Shown here: piece after piece, positions 8,767-17,265 of the stretch
How the letters are laid out: each line of letters opens with the position of its first letter
Numbering within the stretch: the first letter of the stretch is position 1
Assembly (NCBI GenBank): GCA_018882585.1
Contig: VFFB01000009.1
Location: 1-40,231 of the forward strand
Origin: Candidatus Kapaibacterium sp.
GTDB lineage: Bacteria; Bacteroidota; Ignavibacteria; Kapaibacteriales; Kapaibacteriaceae
Direction: 5' to 3'
DNA: 40,231 nucleotides
Translations under genes and position numbers: made by a program
Notes under the pieces: model-generated
Database searches by the model: none
What the model was told of the DNA's origin: nothing
The model's input: the letters and a program-made list of their open reading frames with translations, nothing else

Positions 8767-9874
8767 ACTCGTCTAAGGATGCGGTGATGATGCCGCCGCC
8801 AACGACATCGTCGCCCTCGTAAAGCACCACGCTCTGTCCCTTGGTGATCGCGGGCCGCGGCTCGGCGAACTCTACGTGCAGCGTGCCATCCTCATCGGTA
8901 TGGCACGTAGCCATGCATCCTGCATCCTTGTAGCGGATCTTGACCATGAGCTGGCGGGGTTCCCGCAGGTTGGCATACTTCTGCAGGTTGACGTCGCCGG
9001 CGGTGAGTCGGCGGTGGTAAAGCTTTTCTTCTGTTCCGACGACAACAGCGTTTTCCTGCGGCAGCACGTTGAGCACGTAGAGCGGCTCGGCATGCGATAC
9101 GCCTAGCCCCTTACGCTGTCCCACGGTATAGAATGGATAACCCTCGTGCGTTCCTATGACCTTGCCATCAAGGATGATAGGGCCGCTGCCAACGCGGTCA
9201 TTGATGTCGTCGACGTTGTCCCGCAGGAATCGGCGGTAGTCATTGTCGGGGATAAAACAGATCTCGTATGATTCACCCTTGGCCGCGATGTCCAGACCAA
9301 GCCGCTCGGCTTCGGATCGGGATTCGGGTTTCGTGAAGCCTGCAAGAGGGAACATGGTGCGGCCAAGCAGCTCCTGTTCGACGCTCCAGAGCATGTATGA
9401 CTGATCTTTTGCTGCGTCGGGGCTTCGGCGGATCCAGCGACGTCCGCTCTGCTCGTCATGCATGATCATGGCATAATGGCCCGTGGCAATGTATTCGGCA
9501 CCAAGGGAATCCGCCTTCCTGAGCATCTCGCGCCACTTGATGGTACGGTTGCATCGTACGCATGGGTTGGGCGTATTGCCGGCCATGTAGTCATCAATGA
9601 AGTAGTCGATGACGTTCGCCCGGAAGGTCTCGGAGAAGTCGACCGTATAATGCGGGATGCCCAGCTGCATGCAGATGCGGCGTGCATCATTGATACCGTC
9701 CAGCGAGCAGCACGAGGAGTCGTTGCCGACATTTCCTCCTACGTCCTCATAGCGATACGTCTTGATCGTGATGCCGATGCAGGCATAGCCTTGTTCAACA
9801 AGGATGCCGGCTGCCACCGACGAGTCGACGCCGCCTGACATTCCAACGATCACGCGATTGGGGTCTGTTCTCAT
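8765..9874 (-). CDS. mnmA: tRNA-specific 2-thiouridylase MnmA
   Basis: MnmA adds sulfur to C2 of uridine 34 in the tRNAs for Lys, Glu and Gln, using ATP and a persulfide relay in the cytosol. The 369-residue protein has the PP-loop GMSGGVDSS near residue 12, the first catalytic Cys in TPNPCVRCNRTIKW, the second in YEICFIPDNDYRRFL, and a C-terminal beta-barrel (VGQRKGLGV ... PLYVLNV). The ATG at 9874 fits the family N terminus (RVIVGMSGG); the longer frame is antisense to the neighbouring gene. It is transcribed away from the acyltransferase gene with only 19 bases between start codons. The -33 element of that neighbour's promoter therefore lies inside the first codons of mnmA. Confidence 0.96.
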   Translation of the reverse strand: MRTDPNRVIVGMSGGVDSSVAAGILVEQGYACIGITIKTYRYEDVGGNVGNDSSCCSLDGINDARRICMQLGIPHYTVDFSETFRANVIDYFIDDYMAGNTPNPCVRCNRTIKWREMLRKADSLGAEYIATGHYAMIMHDEQSGRRWIRRSPDAAKDQSYMLWSVEQELLGRTMFPLAGFTKPESRSEAERLGLDIAAKGESYEICFIPDNDYRRFLRDNVDDINDRVGSGPIILDGKVIGTHEGYPFYTVGQRKGLGVSHAEPLYVLNVLPQENAVVVGTEEKLYHRRLTAGDVNLQKYANLREPRQLMVKIRYKDAGCMATCHTDEDGTLHVEFAEPRPAITKGQSVVLYEGDDVVGGGIITASLDE

Positions 9875-9888
9875 GCTGTCTATGTTTG
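9857..9888 (+). promoter_or_regulatory. Bacteroidota-type promoter of the acyltransferase gene
   Basis: ATTG (9857-9860), a 20-base spacer, then TATGTTTG (9881-9888). This matches the Bacteroidota housekeeping promoter, TTTG/TTG at -33 and TAnnTTTG at -7. Transcription should begin about five bases after the final G, which is at or next to the ATG at 9894, giving a leaderless mRNA. The -33 element lies inside the divergent mnmA coding sequence. Confidence 0.65.
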
Positions 9889-9893
9889 TAGCA

Positions 9894-10673
9894 ATGCAAG
9901 TTACAACGGCACCATCGTTCATTCCCGCCTCTCCGCATCCGCTTGGCATGGCGTTCTGGGGAATGTGGTTCCAACGCACGCTTCGGCGTCACTTCCATAC
10001 GGGACTGATGAAGGGGGCAGAGCAGGTACGCCCGTGGACGGGCGACGGACAAGGACGTATGACGCAGCCGTTGATTCTGTATGCAACGCATGGCTCATGG
10101 TGGGATGCAGCGCTGAGCATCGTACTCAGCGTCCCAGTCCTTGGGTTGCGATCGTATGGCATGATGGAGTATCGCCAGCTTGCTCGGTACAAATTCTTCC
10201 GACAGGTAGGGATGTTCAGCGTGATCCGCGAAGACGCCCGAAGTGCCATGCACTCCCTGCGTTATGCGGCGGACCTGTTGCGTGATACGGGGCGGTCGTT
10301 GTGGATGTTCCCACAGGGTACGCTTGTTCATCAGGAGCATCGACCTATCGTCTGCGAGCCAGGGATCGCGTTGCTGACGAAGTCCATTGGCGACGTGTGG
10401 TTGTGTCCCGTTGCCTATCGCTACGAAATGCTGCGTGAGCAGCGCGGCGAGATTCGCGTTCTCTTTGGTACACCACACCGTGAACAGTGGAGCCCGGACC
10501 GCTCCGTTCGCGCCTTGGTGCAGGACTGCACCCACCGGCTGACAGTCCTTGCCGACGAAGTCCGTCACGACGCCATGCATGAACAACGAGACGGCTACGA
10601 CGTTTTCCTGCGCGGTCCACTCTCCATGGAACAGCGATTCGACCGCATCTTGGGCCGCACTCCCTCGCGATGA
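9894..10673 (+). CDS. PlsC-like 1-acyl-glycerol-phosphate acyltransferase family protein
   Basis: A 259-residue protein of the glycerophosphate acyltransferase fold. The catalytic H-x4-D motif is seen as HGSWWD, and the substrate-binding motif as FPQGT, about 80 residues later. Members transfer an acyl group to lysophosphatidate or another lysolipid or glycolipid at the inner membrane; the acceptor here is unknown, and the C-terminal part is not typical of housekeeping PlsC. In-frame ATGs exist at 9873, 9882 and 9894. 9894 is chosen because a TATGTTTG -7 element ends five bases before it, so the upstream ATGs would not be transcribed. The tgt GTG follows 15 bases after its stop and has its own -7 sequence. 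Confidence 0.75.
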   Translation: MQVTTAPSFIPASPHPLGMAFWGMWFQRTLRRHFHTGLMKGAEQVRPWTGDGQGRMTQPLILYATHGSWWDAALSIVLSVPVLGLRSYGMMEYRQLARYKFFRQVGMFSVIREDARSAMHSLRYAADLLRDTGRSLWMFPQGTLVHQEHRPIVCEPGIALLTKSIGDVWLCPVAYRYEMLREQRGEIRVLFGTPHREQWSPDRSVRALVQDCTHRLTVLADEVRHDAMHEQRDGYDVFLRGPLSMEQRFDRILGRTPSR

Positions 10674-10676
10674 TGG

Positions 10677-10684
10677 TATCTTTG
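10677..10684 (+). promoter_or_regulatory. Candidate -7 element directly before tgt
   Basis: TATCTTTG fits TAnnTTTG exactly and ends four bases before the GTG start of tgt, so a transcript from it would be leaderless. No TTTG is found at the ideal 19-21 base distance; the nearest, CTTG at 10649, is 24 bases away, which makes the call less certain. Confidence 0.45.
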
Positions 10685-10688
10685 CGCC

Positions 10689-11831
10689 GTGAATTCGCAC
10701 CCATTCTTCACGTTGGACCATACCGACCAGGCAACAAAGGCCCGTGCCGGAACCATCATCACCGATCACGGTGTGATCCCAACGCCAATGTTCATGCCTG
10801 TGGGCACGCAAGGGGCTGTGAAGGCCATTGAGCAACGAACGCTGTCTGAGCTCGATGCGGCGATCATTCTCGGTAACACCTACCACCTGTACCTGCGCCC
10901 TGGCACCGAGACGCTGAAGACCATGGGGGGGCTGCATCGGTTTGCGTCGTGGACGCGTCCGATCCTCACCGACAGTGGCGGCTTTCAGGTGTTCTCGTTG
11001 CGGGAGCTCCGCAAGATGTCGGAAATCGGCGTCGAGTTTCGCTCACATATCGACGGTTCGCGCCATCTGTTCACACCCGAGAACGTGGTCGATACGCAAC
11101 GCGCCATTGGGTCCGACATCTTCATGGTGCTGGACGAATGCACGCCCTATCCAAGCACCTACACCGAAGCGCGAACCTCGATGGAGTTGACCGTACGCTG
11201 GGCGGAACGGTCGGCCCTCCGTCATCGCGATGCCCCCTTCCTGTACGGACATCGACAGTTCCAGTTCGCGATAGGGCAGGGAAGCACGTATCACGACCTG
11301 CGGCGGGACTGCATGCAACGGCTGGTCGATATGGACGTTGATGGCTACGCCATCGGTGGATTGTCGGTGGGCGAACCCGCCGACGATATGTATGCCATTA
11401 CCGAAACGAGCACGGCCGTGATGCCGGTGCATAAGCCGCGTTACCTTATGGGCGTGGGAACGCCCGAGAACATCCTCACGGCCATTGGCCTTGGTGTCGA
11501 TCTGTTCGATTGCGTGATGCCCACCCGAAACGCCCGCAATGGAACGATCTACACGACGCATGGCCGCGTCAACATCAAGAATGCTCGATACAAGCTGGTT
11601 GATGAGCCGATCGACGATGGTCTGGACTCCTATATCAGTCGGAACTATTCACTGGCGTATCTTCGTCATCTGTTCAACGCCGGCGAGATCCTTGGATTGA
11701 TGCTGGCCACGGCACAGAACTTGGCATTGTACCTATGGCTGACCAGAACTGCTCGCACGCATATTCTGGCCGGTACATACAAGGAGTGGGCCGCCGCGAC
11801 TGCACAGCGGCTCATGCAACATCGACCCTAA
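10689..11831 (+). CDS. tgt: Queuine/preQ1 tRNA-ribosyltransferase lacking the zinc ligands
   Basis: Tgt exchanges guanine 34 for preQ1 in tRNAs with GUN anticodons. The 380-residue protein keeps the family core: LGNTYHLYLRPG, TDSGGFQVFSL with the catalytic Asp95, and FDCVMPTRNARNG with the second active-site Asp274. The C-terminal zinc site is gone. In E. coli a CDCYTC block and an IHNL His bind zinc; here the aligned residues are L312, S314, S317 and Q343 (LDSYISRNYS; TAQNLALY). The surrounding helices are well conserved (SRNYSLAYLRHLF, GEILGLMLAT), so this is not decay. I recall similar cysteine loss in Bacteroidota Tgt, so it may be lineage-wide. Starts with GTG. yajC follows 30 bases later, an association common in bacteria. 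Confidence 0.93.
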   Translation: MNSHPFFTLDHTDQATKARAGTIITDHGVIPTPMFMPVGTQGAVKAIEQRTLSELDAAIILGNTYHLYLRPGTETLKTMGGLHRFASWTRPILTDSGGFQVFSLRELRKMSEIGVEFRSHIDGSRHLFTPENVVDTQRAIGSDIFMVLDECTPYPSTYTEARTSMELTVRWAERSALRHRDAPFLYGHRQFQFAIGQGSTYHDLRRDCMQRLVDMDVDGYAIGGLSVGEPADDMYAITETSTAVMPVHKPRYLMGVGTPENILTAIGLGVDLFDCVMPTRNARNGTIYTTHGRVNIKNARYKLVDEPIDDGLDSYISRNYSLAYLRHLFNAGEILGLMLATAQNLALYLWLTRTARTHILAGTYKEWAAATAQRLMQHRP

Positions 11832-11861
11832 CATCTTTCACGTTTCACTGGAATAACGACC

Positions 11862-12179
11862 ATGCTTGCAATGCTTCTTATGGCACCTCCGCCGCAGGGC
11901 CAAGGCGCCGATCCGACCGGACAGCTGATCTCGACACTCGTCATGTTCGGCTCGGTGATTCTGATCTTCTACTTCATGATGATCCGTCCGCAGCAGAAGC
12001 GTGCGAAGGAGCATCAGAAGATGCTGACCGGTCTGAAGAAGGGCGACAAAGTCGTGACGGCCTCCGGTATCCATGGAACGGTCTACGAGATCGAGGATGC
12101 CGTCGTGACCATCACCGTTGCCTCCAACTGCCACGTGCGCTTCGATAAGTCCGTGGTGACCACCATCGTGTCCAACTGA
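11862..12179 (+). CDS. yajC: Preprotein translocase accessory subunit YajC
   Basis: A 105-residue single-span inner-membrane protein that associates with SecDF and SecYEG. The N-terminal segment (about residues 22-42, [21 protein letters not shown]) is the transmembrane helix, followed by the family signature [13 protein letters not shown] and the soluble stretch [21 protein letters not shown]. Length and signature are standard. It lies between tgt and ribBA with gaps of 30 and 4 bases, so the three are probably one transcript. The usual downstream secD and secF genes are not here. Confidence 0.95.
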   Translation: MLAMLLMAPPPQGQGADPTGQLISTLVMFGSVILIFYFMMIRPQQKRAKEHQKMLTGLKKGDKVVTASGIHGTVYEIEDAVVTITVASNCHVRFDKSVVTTIVSN

Positions 12180-12183
12180 TCGC

Positions 12184-13383
12184 ATGCTTGACAGGATCGA
12201 AACAGCACTCGAATCGCTTCGAGCTGGCCGCTGCATCATCGTTGTCGACGACGAAGACCGCGAGAACGAGGGCGACCTGATCGCTTCGGCCGAACTCTGC
12301 TCGGAGGATGTGATCAACTTCATGGCGACCCAGGCACGCGGCCTGATATGCGTGTCGATCGACGGAGAGCGCGCCAGAGAGCTTGATCTGCCGTTGATGG
12401 TCAATGACAACACGGCGCTTCATGGTACGCGGTTCACTATCTCGGTCGACTACGTCCATGGCACAGCCTCGGGCATCAGCGTTGCCGACCGCACGGCTAC
12501 GGTCCGTGCCATGGCCGACCCGGCAACAAAGCCAAGCGACTTGGGGCGCCCCGGGCACATCTTTCCGCTGATCGCCGTGGACGGTGGCGTGCTGCGCCGC
12601 GCCGGACATACCGAGGCAGTGGTCGACCTGATGAAACTTGCCGGTCTACGCCCTACGGGCGTCCTGTGTGAGATCCTCAATTCCGACGGGTCGATGGCGC
12701 GCATGCCCGATTTGCGAGTGTTTGCCGAACAGCATGCACTGCCAATGATTACGGTTCAGGACCTGATAGCGTATCGCCGCCAAACGGAGTTGCTGGTGCG
12801 CATGGTTGCAGAGGCAAAACTGCCGAGCGATCACGGAGACTTTACGTTGAAGGTATACGAAAACGTGGTTGACGGAAAGGAACATGTTGCCATCGTCAAA
12901 GGCAACATCTCGGGCGACGAGCCCGTGCTGGTGCGAGTCCACAGTGAGTGCTTGACAGGTGACATCTTTGGATCTCGTCGTTGTGACTGTGGGCCGCAGC
13001 TGCATGCAGCCCTTGAACGCATCGAGGCAGCAGGGCAGGGCGTTGTCTTGTACATGCGTCAGGAAGGCCGTGGAATCGGCCTTGTCAACAAGATCAAGGC
13101 CTACGCCTTGCAGGAACAGGGGCTTGATACGGTCGAGGCGAATACGACACTCGGTTTTCAGGCTGACCCTCGCGACTATGGCATCGGAGCACAGATCCTG
13201 TTTGATCTAGGCGTGCGAAAGATGCGGCTGATGACCAACAATCCGAAGAAGCGCGTCGGCCTCCAATCGTACGGTTTGGAAGTCGTAGAACTTGTACCAC
13301 TTGAAATGGACGCGAACGAGGATAACCAACGGTATCTCGAAACAAAACGAGACAAAATGGGCCATCTGCTGCGCCACCTCTGA
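12184..13383 (+). CDS. ribBA: Bifunctional DHBP synthase / GTP cyclohydrolase II
   Basis: This 399-residue enzyme supplies both precursors of riboflavin. The N-terminal RibB domain (about 1-200) makes 3,4-dihydroxy-2-butanone 4-phosphate from ribulose 5-phosphate and has the acidic loop [12 protein letters not shown]. The C-terminal RibA domain (about 205-399) opens GTP and shows the zinc-binding cysteines in [18 protein letters not shown], and the catalytic [11 protein letters not shown]. Both active sites look complete. The gene begins four bases after yajC stops. The strong hairpin at 13443-13480 could end this transcript. Confidence 0.96.
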   Translation: MLDRIETALESLRAGRCIIVVDDEDRENEGDLIASAELCSEDVINFMATQARGLICVSIDGERARELDLPLMVNDNTALHGTRFTISVDYVHGTASGISVADRTATVRAMADPATKPSDLGRPGHIFPLIAVDGGVLRRAGHTEAVVDLMKLAGLRPTGVLCEILNSDGSMARMPDLRVFAEQHALPMITVQDLIAYRRQTELLVRMVAEAKLPSDHGDFTLKVYENVVDGKEHVAIVKGNISGDEPVLVRVHSECLTGDIFGSRRCDCGPQLHAALERIEAAGQGVVLYMRQEGRGIGLVNKIKAYALQEQGLDTVEANTTLGFQADPRDYGIGAQILFDLGVRKMRLMTNNPKKRVGLQSYGLEVVELVPLEMDANEDNQRYLETKRDKMGHLLRHL

Positions 13384-13395
13384 GGCCTGGGATTC

Positions 13396-13427
13396 CTTGC
13401 TTTTCGCCCCCTGCGGGTGTACATTTG
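13396..13427 (+). promoter_or_regulatory. Bacteroidota-type promoter upstream of greA
   Basis: CTTG (13396-13399), a 20-base spacer, then TACATTTG (13420-13427), a close fit to TTTG-N20-TAnnTTTG. Transcription would start near 13433, giving a greA leader of about 115 bases. It lies just after the ribBA stop, and the first terminator-like hairpin begins only about ten bases downstream of the predicted start. Confidence 0.55.
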
Positions 13428-13442
13428 TCCAAAGAAACACGT

Positions 13443-13480
13443 AGCAAAGCCGTTCGACTCCGCGACGGCTTTGCTTTTTT
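13443..13480 (+). terminator. Strong intrinsic terminator: end of ribBA and/or greA-leader attenuator
   Basis: An 11-base perfect stem (AGCAAAGCCGT at 13443-13453 with ACGGCTTTGCT at 13465-13475), an 11-base loop and a T-tract (13475-13480). This is textbook Rho-independent form. It may stop ribBA readthrough. Because a promoter-like sequence lies upstream, it may also stop transcription inside the greA leader. Confidence 0.8.
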
Positions 13481-13499
13481 ATCGACTGGTACGTAGCTG

Positions 13500-13536
13500 G
13501 CCGCCCTACAAGGTAACACTGGCGGCTTTTGCTTTT
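13500..13536 (+). terminator. Second terminator-like hairpin in the greA leader
   Basis: GCCGCC (13500-13505) pairs with GGCGGC (13521-13526) across a 15-base loop, followed by TTTTGCTTTT. The Shine-Dalgarno AGGAG of greA (13537-13541) comes immediately after. The segment CGGCTTTTGCT (13523-13533) could alternatively pair, with one bulged base, with the 5' arm of the first hairpin. Confidence 0.5.
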
Positions 13537-13547
13537 AGGAGTCCATC

Positions 13548-14024
13548 ATGCCCGGAGATGTCGTTTACGTTACGCGCGAACACCTGCTGACGATGCAGTC
13601 TGAACTGCATGACCTGAAATCACGTGGACGCAAGGAAATCGCCCAAAAAATCGCCGATGCACGCTCGCATGGCGATCTGTCCGAAAACGCTGATTACGAT
13701 GCCGCAAAGCACGAGCAGGAGCTGCTCGAGATACGCATCTCGCGCCTTGAAGGTGCATTGTCACGCGTACAGGTCATCGATCCCAAAGACTTTCCAGATG
13801 ACAAGGTCTACATCCTATCCAAGGTTCGACTTCTGAACAAGAAGAGCACCAAGGAAGTTGAGTACCAGCTGGTAAGCCCAGAAGAAGCTGACTTTGAGCA
13901 AAACAAACTGTCGGTCACAAGCCCTCTCGGTAAGGCTATGCTAGGCAAGGTTGTAGGCGACGTCATTGAAACAAAAGTCCCAGCTGGCGTGATCCAGTAC
14001 GAAGTGCTCTCGATCGGGAAGTGA
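13548..14024 (+). CDS. greA: Transcription elongation factor GreA
   Basis: GreA enters the secondary channel of RNA polymerase and stimulates cleavage of backtracked RNA. The 158-residue protein has the N-terminal coiled coil with the conserved tip (ARSHGDLSENADYDAAKHEQ, whose acidic residues position the catalytic metal) and the C-terminal FKBP-like domain (SPLGKAMLGKVVGDVIETKVPAG). Length is standard. ATG 13548 has AGGAG six bases upstream. The gene is preceded by a leader with two terminator-like hairpins, suggesting transcription attenuation. GreA acts on paused polymerase, so self-regulation is possible but unproven. Confidence 0.95.
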   Translation: MPGDVVYVTREHLLTMQSELHDLKSRGRKEIAQKIADARSHGDLSENADYDAAKHEQELLEIRISRLEGALSRVQVIDPKDFPDDKVYILSKVRLLNKKSTKEVEYQLVSPEEADFEQNKLSVTSPLGKAMLGKVVGDVIETKVPAGVIQYEVLSIGK

Positions 14025-14069
14025 TCGTAACAGGATCATTCGCTTGGACGTGCTGAAAGGAGATTGTGC

Positions 14070-16367
14070 ATGCGTGCTGCATTGATAGCATTGCTACTGG
14101 CTGGCGCGTCGGCATTTGCCGAGATTCCGCAGGCAGGTCTTGCCGTTTGGTGGCGGGCTGACAGAGGCGTCACGACGGTGGGCGATCTGGTGACATCGTG
14201 GGAAAGCGGTGATCGGATCGGAGGTCTGGCAACGGCTGTTGGTGAGTCGCAGCCGCGTCTGGTCGACGATGCCGTTAACGGACACGATGCGGTGCGATTT
14301 GACGCCGGAGCATCGACGTATCTTGATGGTCCCAGCCGATTTCCTGTGAATTCGGACTACACCATCTACGTGGTGCTCAGACTGAACAATACCGCCCCGG
14401 CAGGTAACATCATCGGAGGAACGTCACGGACGCTGTGGATGGGCAGCAGTGATAAGCCGCGCGTTCTGCATGCCGGCGACTTTGGGAATCAGGCAGTAAG
14501 CGACGTCGGAATCGGCGTTGGATCCTTTGCCGTAGTGCGGGTCGTGTACAAGCTAGCCGAGAATGTGGCGACGATCCACGTCAACAACGTCCTTGGGGCC
14601 GGCGAATCGTACGTTCCGGTCAACAATGACCCGAAGATTTTCCTCGGTGCATACCAGGCGTCGAACTTTCTGAGTGCCGACATTGCGGAGGTAGCCATCT
14701 ACGGTCGCGCCTTAGCACCACTCGAGGTGCAGGAGGCTGATATCGAGTTGCACAATCGATATGGCATCGTAAGAGCTCCGGATCCCGAGCCACCAGTGAT
14801 CGCGTTTGACGTGGTGCCGAAACCGCTTGCCCTGTACGCAGAAGGTCAGGACATGGTCTGCTCCGGTACCGTCGTCGACGGAGCCGTGCGAAAGCTATCT
14901 GTCGAACTGGACTCCGCAGGCAAGCGTGCAGGCTCGTGGCAGTTTGATGTGCGAACCACACCGCGATTTTCCTTTCAGCGCACGCTGCAGCCGGGTCTGC
15001 ACGCGTATACGCTGCGATTCATCACCGAGGACAACGTTGGGCGGGATACGGTGCACAGCGTCGACGAGATTGTGTGTGGCGAGGTGATTGCCATTGAAGG
15101 ACAGTCGAATTCGATCTTTCCGGACGCGACGCTGCCAGTATCGCCGTGGGCACGGACCTTTGGGTCGAACTTCGGGCAGGCAGCCTCGGACACCACCTTC
15201 AAGCGCAGTGTTGCAACTGATGGCGGCGGTGGTGCGAATGTGGGGGGCATCGGCATGTATCTGCAGAATGCCTTTGCGACAGAGTTCCAGCGTCCAACCT
15301 GCGTCATCAACGGCGGTGTAGGTGGCACCCGCATTGAACAGCATTTTCCGAATGGACAGAACAGACTAGATCGCACGACGATCTATGGCTCATGGGCGTA
15401 CCGACTCAAACAAAGCGGTCTTGCCCCATATGTGCGGCTGCTGATCTGGTACCAGGGCGAGTCCAACGGCGGTGGCGACCGTTATGGAGAGCTGTTCGAC
15501 AAGCTGTATCGCGAATGGCGGGAAGAGCTCCCGAACCTGGAACGCATCATTGTCATTCAGATCCGTCCGGGATGCGGTGGTACGCAACATGCCAAACTCA
15601 GACACGACCAGATGGAACTTGGTAACGGCCGCTACCCCGACGTCTACGTGCATGCCGCTGCGGGATTACCTGGACACGACGGATGTCACTACACCCCGGC
15701 AGGGTATCAGACGCTCGGACGTCAGCTCATGGACATCATCAAGGCCAATCGTGCGTCACTTGGCGACGGCTTCACGGGTACGGCACCGGTGATCCAGCAG
15801 GCAACAGCTGATGTGCGCTCCGATGGTACCGTCGTAACGCTGACATTCTCGCGCACATCTGCCCTTCGGTTCACGACCGATACGGCTGCGGGAGGAGAGA
15901 TCCGTTACTCGAAGGATGCGTTCTTCCTCAATGGTGAGCAAACCGAGCATCCTTCATCTGCCATTGCCAAAGGCAATACGGTTGAACTCCGTGTGCCGTC
16001 AGGAGTATCCGTCTCGTCGGTTTCGTACGTTCCCGACACGCAGTATCCCGGAACGGATGCCGTGTTTCAAGGTCCGTGGCTCGTCACCGATGCTGGCATC
16101 GGAGCGCTTACGTTTTACAACGTAGCTGTTACCACAACATCCGTCGCTGCCGACGCTCGCGTGAATACCAGCCACCCGCGGGTGATGCGTGCGGGCGACG
16201 AGCTTGCGGTCGACCCAACGGCGTCGCCATCGGCCATTTGGGATGTTCAGGGAAGTCTCGTGGCCCTTGTTCCGGCTACAGATGGTTCTATCCTCGTTCC
16301 GTCGCTGCCCCCTGGTGTCTATGTTGTCAGGGGAGGGAAGGGGCGTTGGTTCACGGTCGTGCCGTAG
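14070..16367 (+). CDS. Secreted LamG-domain / SGNH (sialate O-acetylesterase-like) hydrolase
   Basis: A 765-residue exported protein. A signal peptide (about 1-18, ending AFA) precedes a LamG/concanavalin-like domain (about 20-235, ending in the typical DIAEVAIYGRALAPLEVQE). A short Ig-like linker follows, then an SGNH hydrolase domain (about 335-560). The esterase blocks are visible: EGQSNS with the nucleophile Ser, NGGVGGT with the oxyanion Gly, WYQGESN, and DGCHYTPAGY carrying the Asp-x-x-His pair. These resemble the DUF303/sialate O-acetylesterase group acting on acetylated polysaccharides. The tail (SLPPGVYVVRGGKGRWFTVV) looks like a short or degenerate T9SS sorting domain. ATG 14070 is used, with GAAAGGAGA just upstream; a TTG two codons earlier is possible. 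Confidence 0.82.
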   Translation: MRAALIALLLAGASAFAEIPQAGLAVWWRADRGVTTVGDLVTSWESGDRIGGLATAVGESQPRLVDDAVNGHDAVRFDAGASTYLDGPSRFPVNSDYTIYVVLRLNNTAPAGNIIGGTSRTLWMGSSDKPRVLHAGDFGNQAVSDVGIGVGSFAVVRVVYKLAENVATIHVNNVLGAGESYVPVNNDPKIFLGAYQASNFLSADIAEVAIYGRALAPLEVQEADIELHNRYGIVRAPDPEPPVIAFDVVPKPLALYAEGQDMVCSGTVVDGAVRKLSVELDSAGKRAGSWQFDVRTTPRFSFQRTLQPGLHAYTLRFITEDNVGRDTVHSVDEIVCGEVIAIEGQSNSIFPDATLPVSPWARTFGSNFGQAASDTTFKRSVATDGGGGANVGGIGMYLQNAFATEFQRPTCVINGGVGGTRIEQHFPNGQNRLDRTTIYGSWAYRLKQSGLAPYVRLLIWYQGESNGGGDRYGELFDKLYREWREELPNLERIIVIQIRPGCGGTQHAKLRHDQMELGNGRYPDVYVHAAAGLPGHDGCHYTPAGYQTLGRQLMDIIKANRASLGDGFTGTAPVIQQATADVRSDGTVVTLTFSRTSALRFTTDTAAGGEIRYSKDAFFLNGEQTEHPSSAIAKGNTVELRVPSGVSVSSVSYVPDTQYPGTDAVFQGPWLVTDAGIGALTFYNVAVTTTSVAADARVNTSHPRVMRAGDELAVDPTASPSAIWDVQGSLVALVPATDGSILVPSLPPGVYVVRGGKGRWFTVVP

Positions 16368-16413
16368 CCGGCACTTCCGTACTTTAGCAGTCCCACCAAC
16401 CACGAATGGATGT

Positions 16414-17265
16414 ATGGCCTGGTTCTTACGAAAGACAAAAAACATTGCGGAGTCCCAGCAGCGCGAAATGCCTGACGGACTTTGGACGAAATGTCCGCAG
16501 TGCTCGGCCGTGCTGTATCGCAAGGAGCTTGAGGAGCATGCCTATACGTGCTCGTCGTGCAGCCAGCACTTCCGGATTGGAAGTACGAAGTATGCATCGC
16601 TGCTGTTCGATGCGGGGACGTGGCAGGAGACCGATCGACATATCCGCTCGGCTGATCCGTTGGACTTTGTGGATACACGCCCATACAAGGCGCGCTTGAA
16701 GGAAGCCTACGCTAAAAGCGATCTGCCGGATGCCGTCACAACGGGTACAGGCTCGATCGAAGGAATTCCAGTTTCGTTCGGCTGCATGAACTTCGGCTTC
16801 GTCGGCGGCTCGATGGGCAGTGTCGTCGGCGAAAAGTTTGTTCGTGCCGGTCGTCGTGCACTTGAGCAGCGTATGCCGTTCATCTTCATCTCGGCTTCGG
16901 GTGGAGCCCGTATGCAGGAGGCGGCCCTGTCGTTGATGCAGATGGCAAAGACGAGTGCGTTTCTGTCCGAGCTGGCAGAGGCCGGACTGCCCTATATCTC
17001 GATCCTGACCGACCCCACGACGGGCGGGGTGAGCGCCTCGTATGCCATGCTGGGCGATGTAATCATTGCCGAACCTAAGGCACTGATCGGCTTTGCCGGA
17101 CCGCGCGTCATTGAACAGACGATCCGAAAGAAGTTGCCCGAGGGCTTTCAGCGGTCAGAGTTCCTGCTTGAGCATGGGTTTGTCGACATGGTCGTACACC
17201 GTAGCGACCTGAAGGCGACACTGGCCCGTGTACTTCGTCACCTGGGTGGCAGCGTTCATGCATAA
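16414..17265 (+). CDS. accD: Acetyl-CoA carboxylase carboxyltransferase subunit beta
   Basis: The beta subunit of the cytosolic carboxyltransferase that makes malonyl-CoA, the committed step of fatty-acid synthesis. The 283 residues include the N-terminal zinc ribbon (CPQC, then CSSC 18 residues later), absent from propionyl-CoA carboxylase paralogues. The crotonase-fold domain has SASGGARMQEA, SILTDPTTGGVSASYAMLGD and IGFAGPRVIEQTI. ATG 16414 begins the usual MAWFLRK start. The alpha subunit accA is not in the window. Its last 8 bases overlap the start of the arginase gene. Confidence 0.96.
   Translation: MAWFLRKTKNIAESQQREMPDGLWTKCPQCSAVLYRKELEEHAYTCSSCSQHFRIGSTKYASLLFDAGTWQETDRHIRSADPLDFVDTRPYKARLKEAYAKSDLPDAVTTGTGSIEGIPVSFGCMNFGFVGGSMGSVVGEKFVRAGRRALEQRMPFIFISASGGARMQEAALSLMQMAKTSAFLSELAEAGLPYISILTDPTTGGVSASYAMLGDVIIAEPKALIGFAGPRVIEQTIRKKLPEGFQRSEFLLEHGFVDMVVHRSDLKATLARVLRHLGGSVHA

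Noticed and set aside
14025-14069. TGATC/GATCA inverted repeat after greA as a terminator
   Set aside because: Only five base pairs with no T-run.
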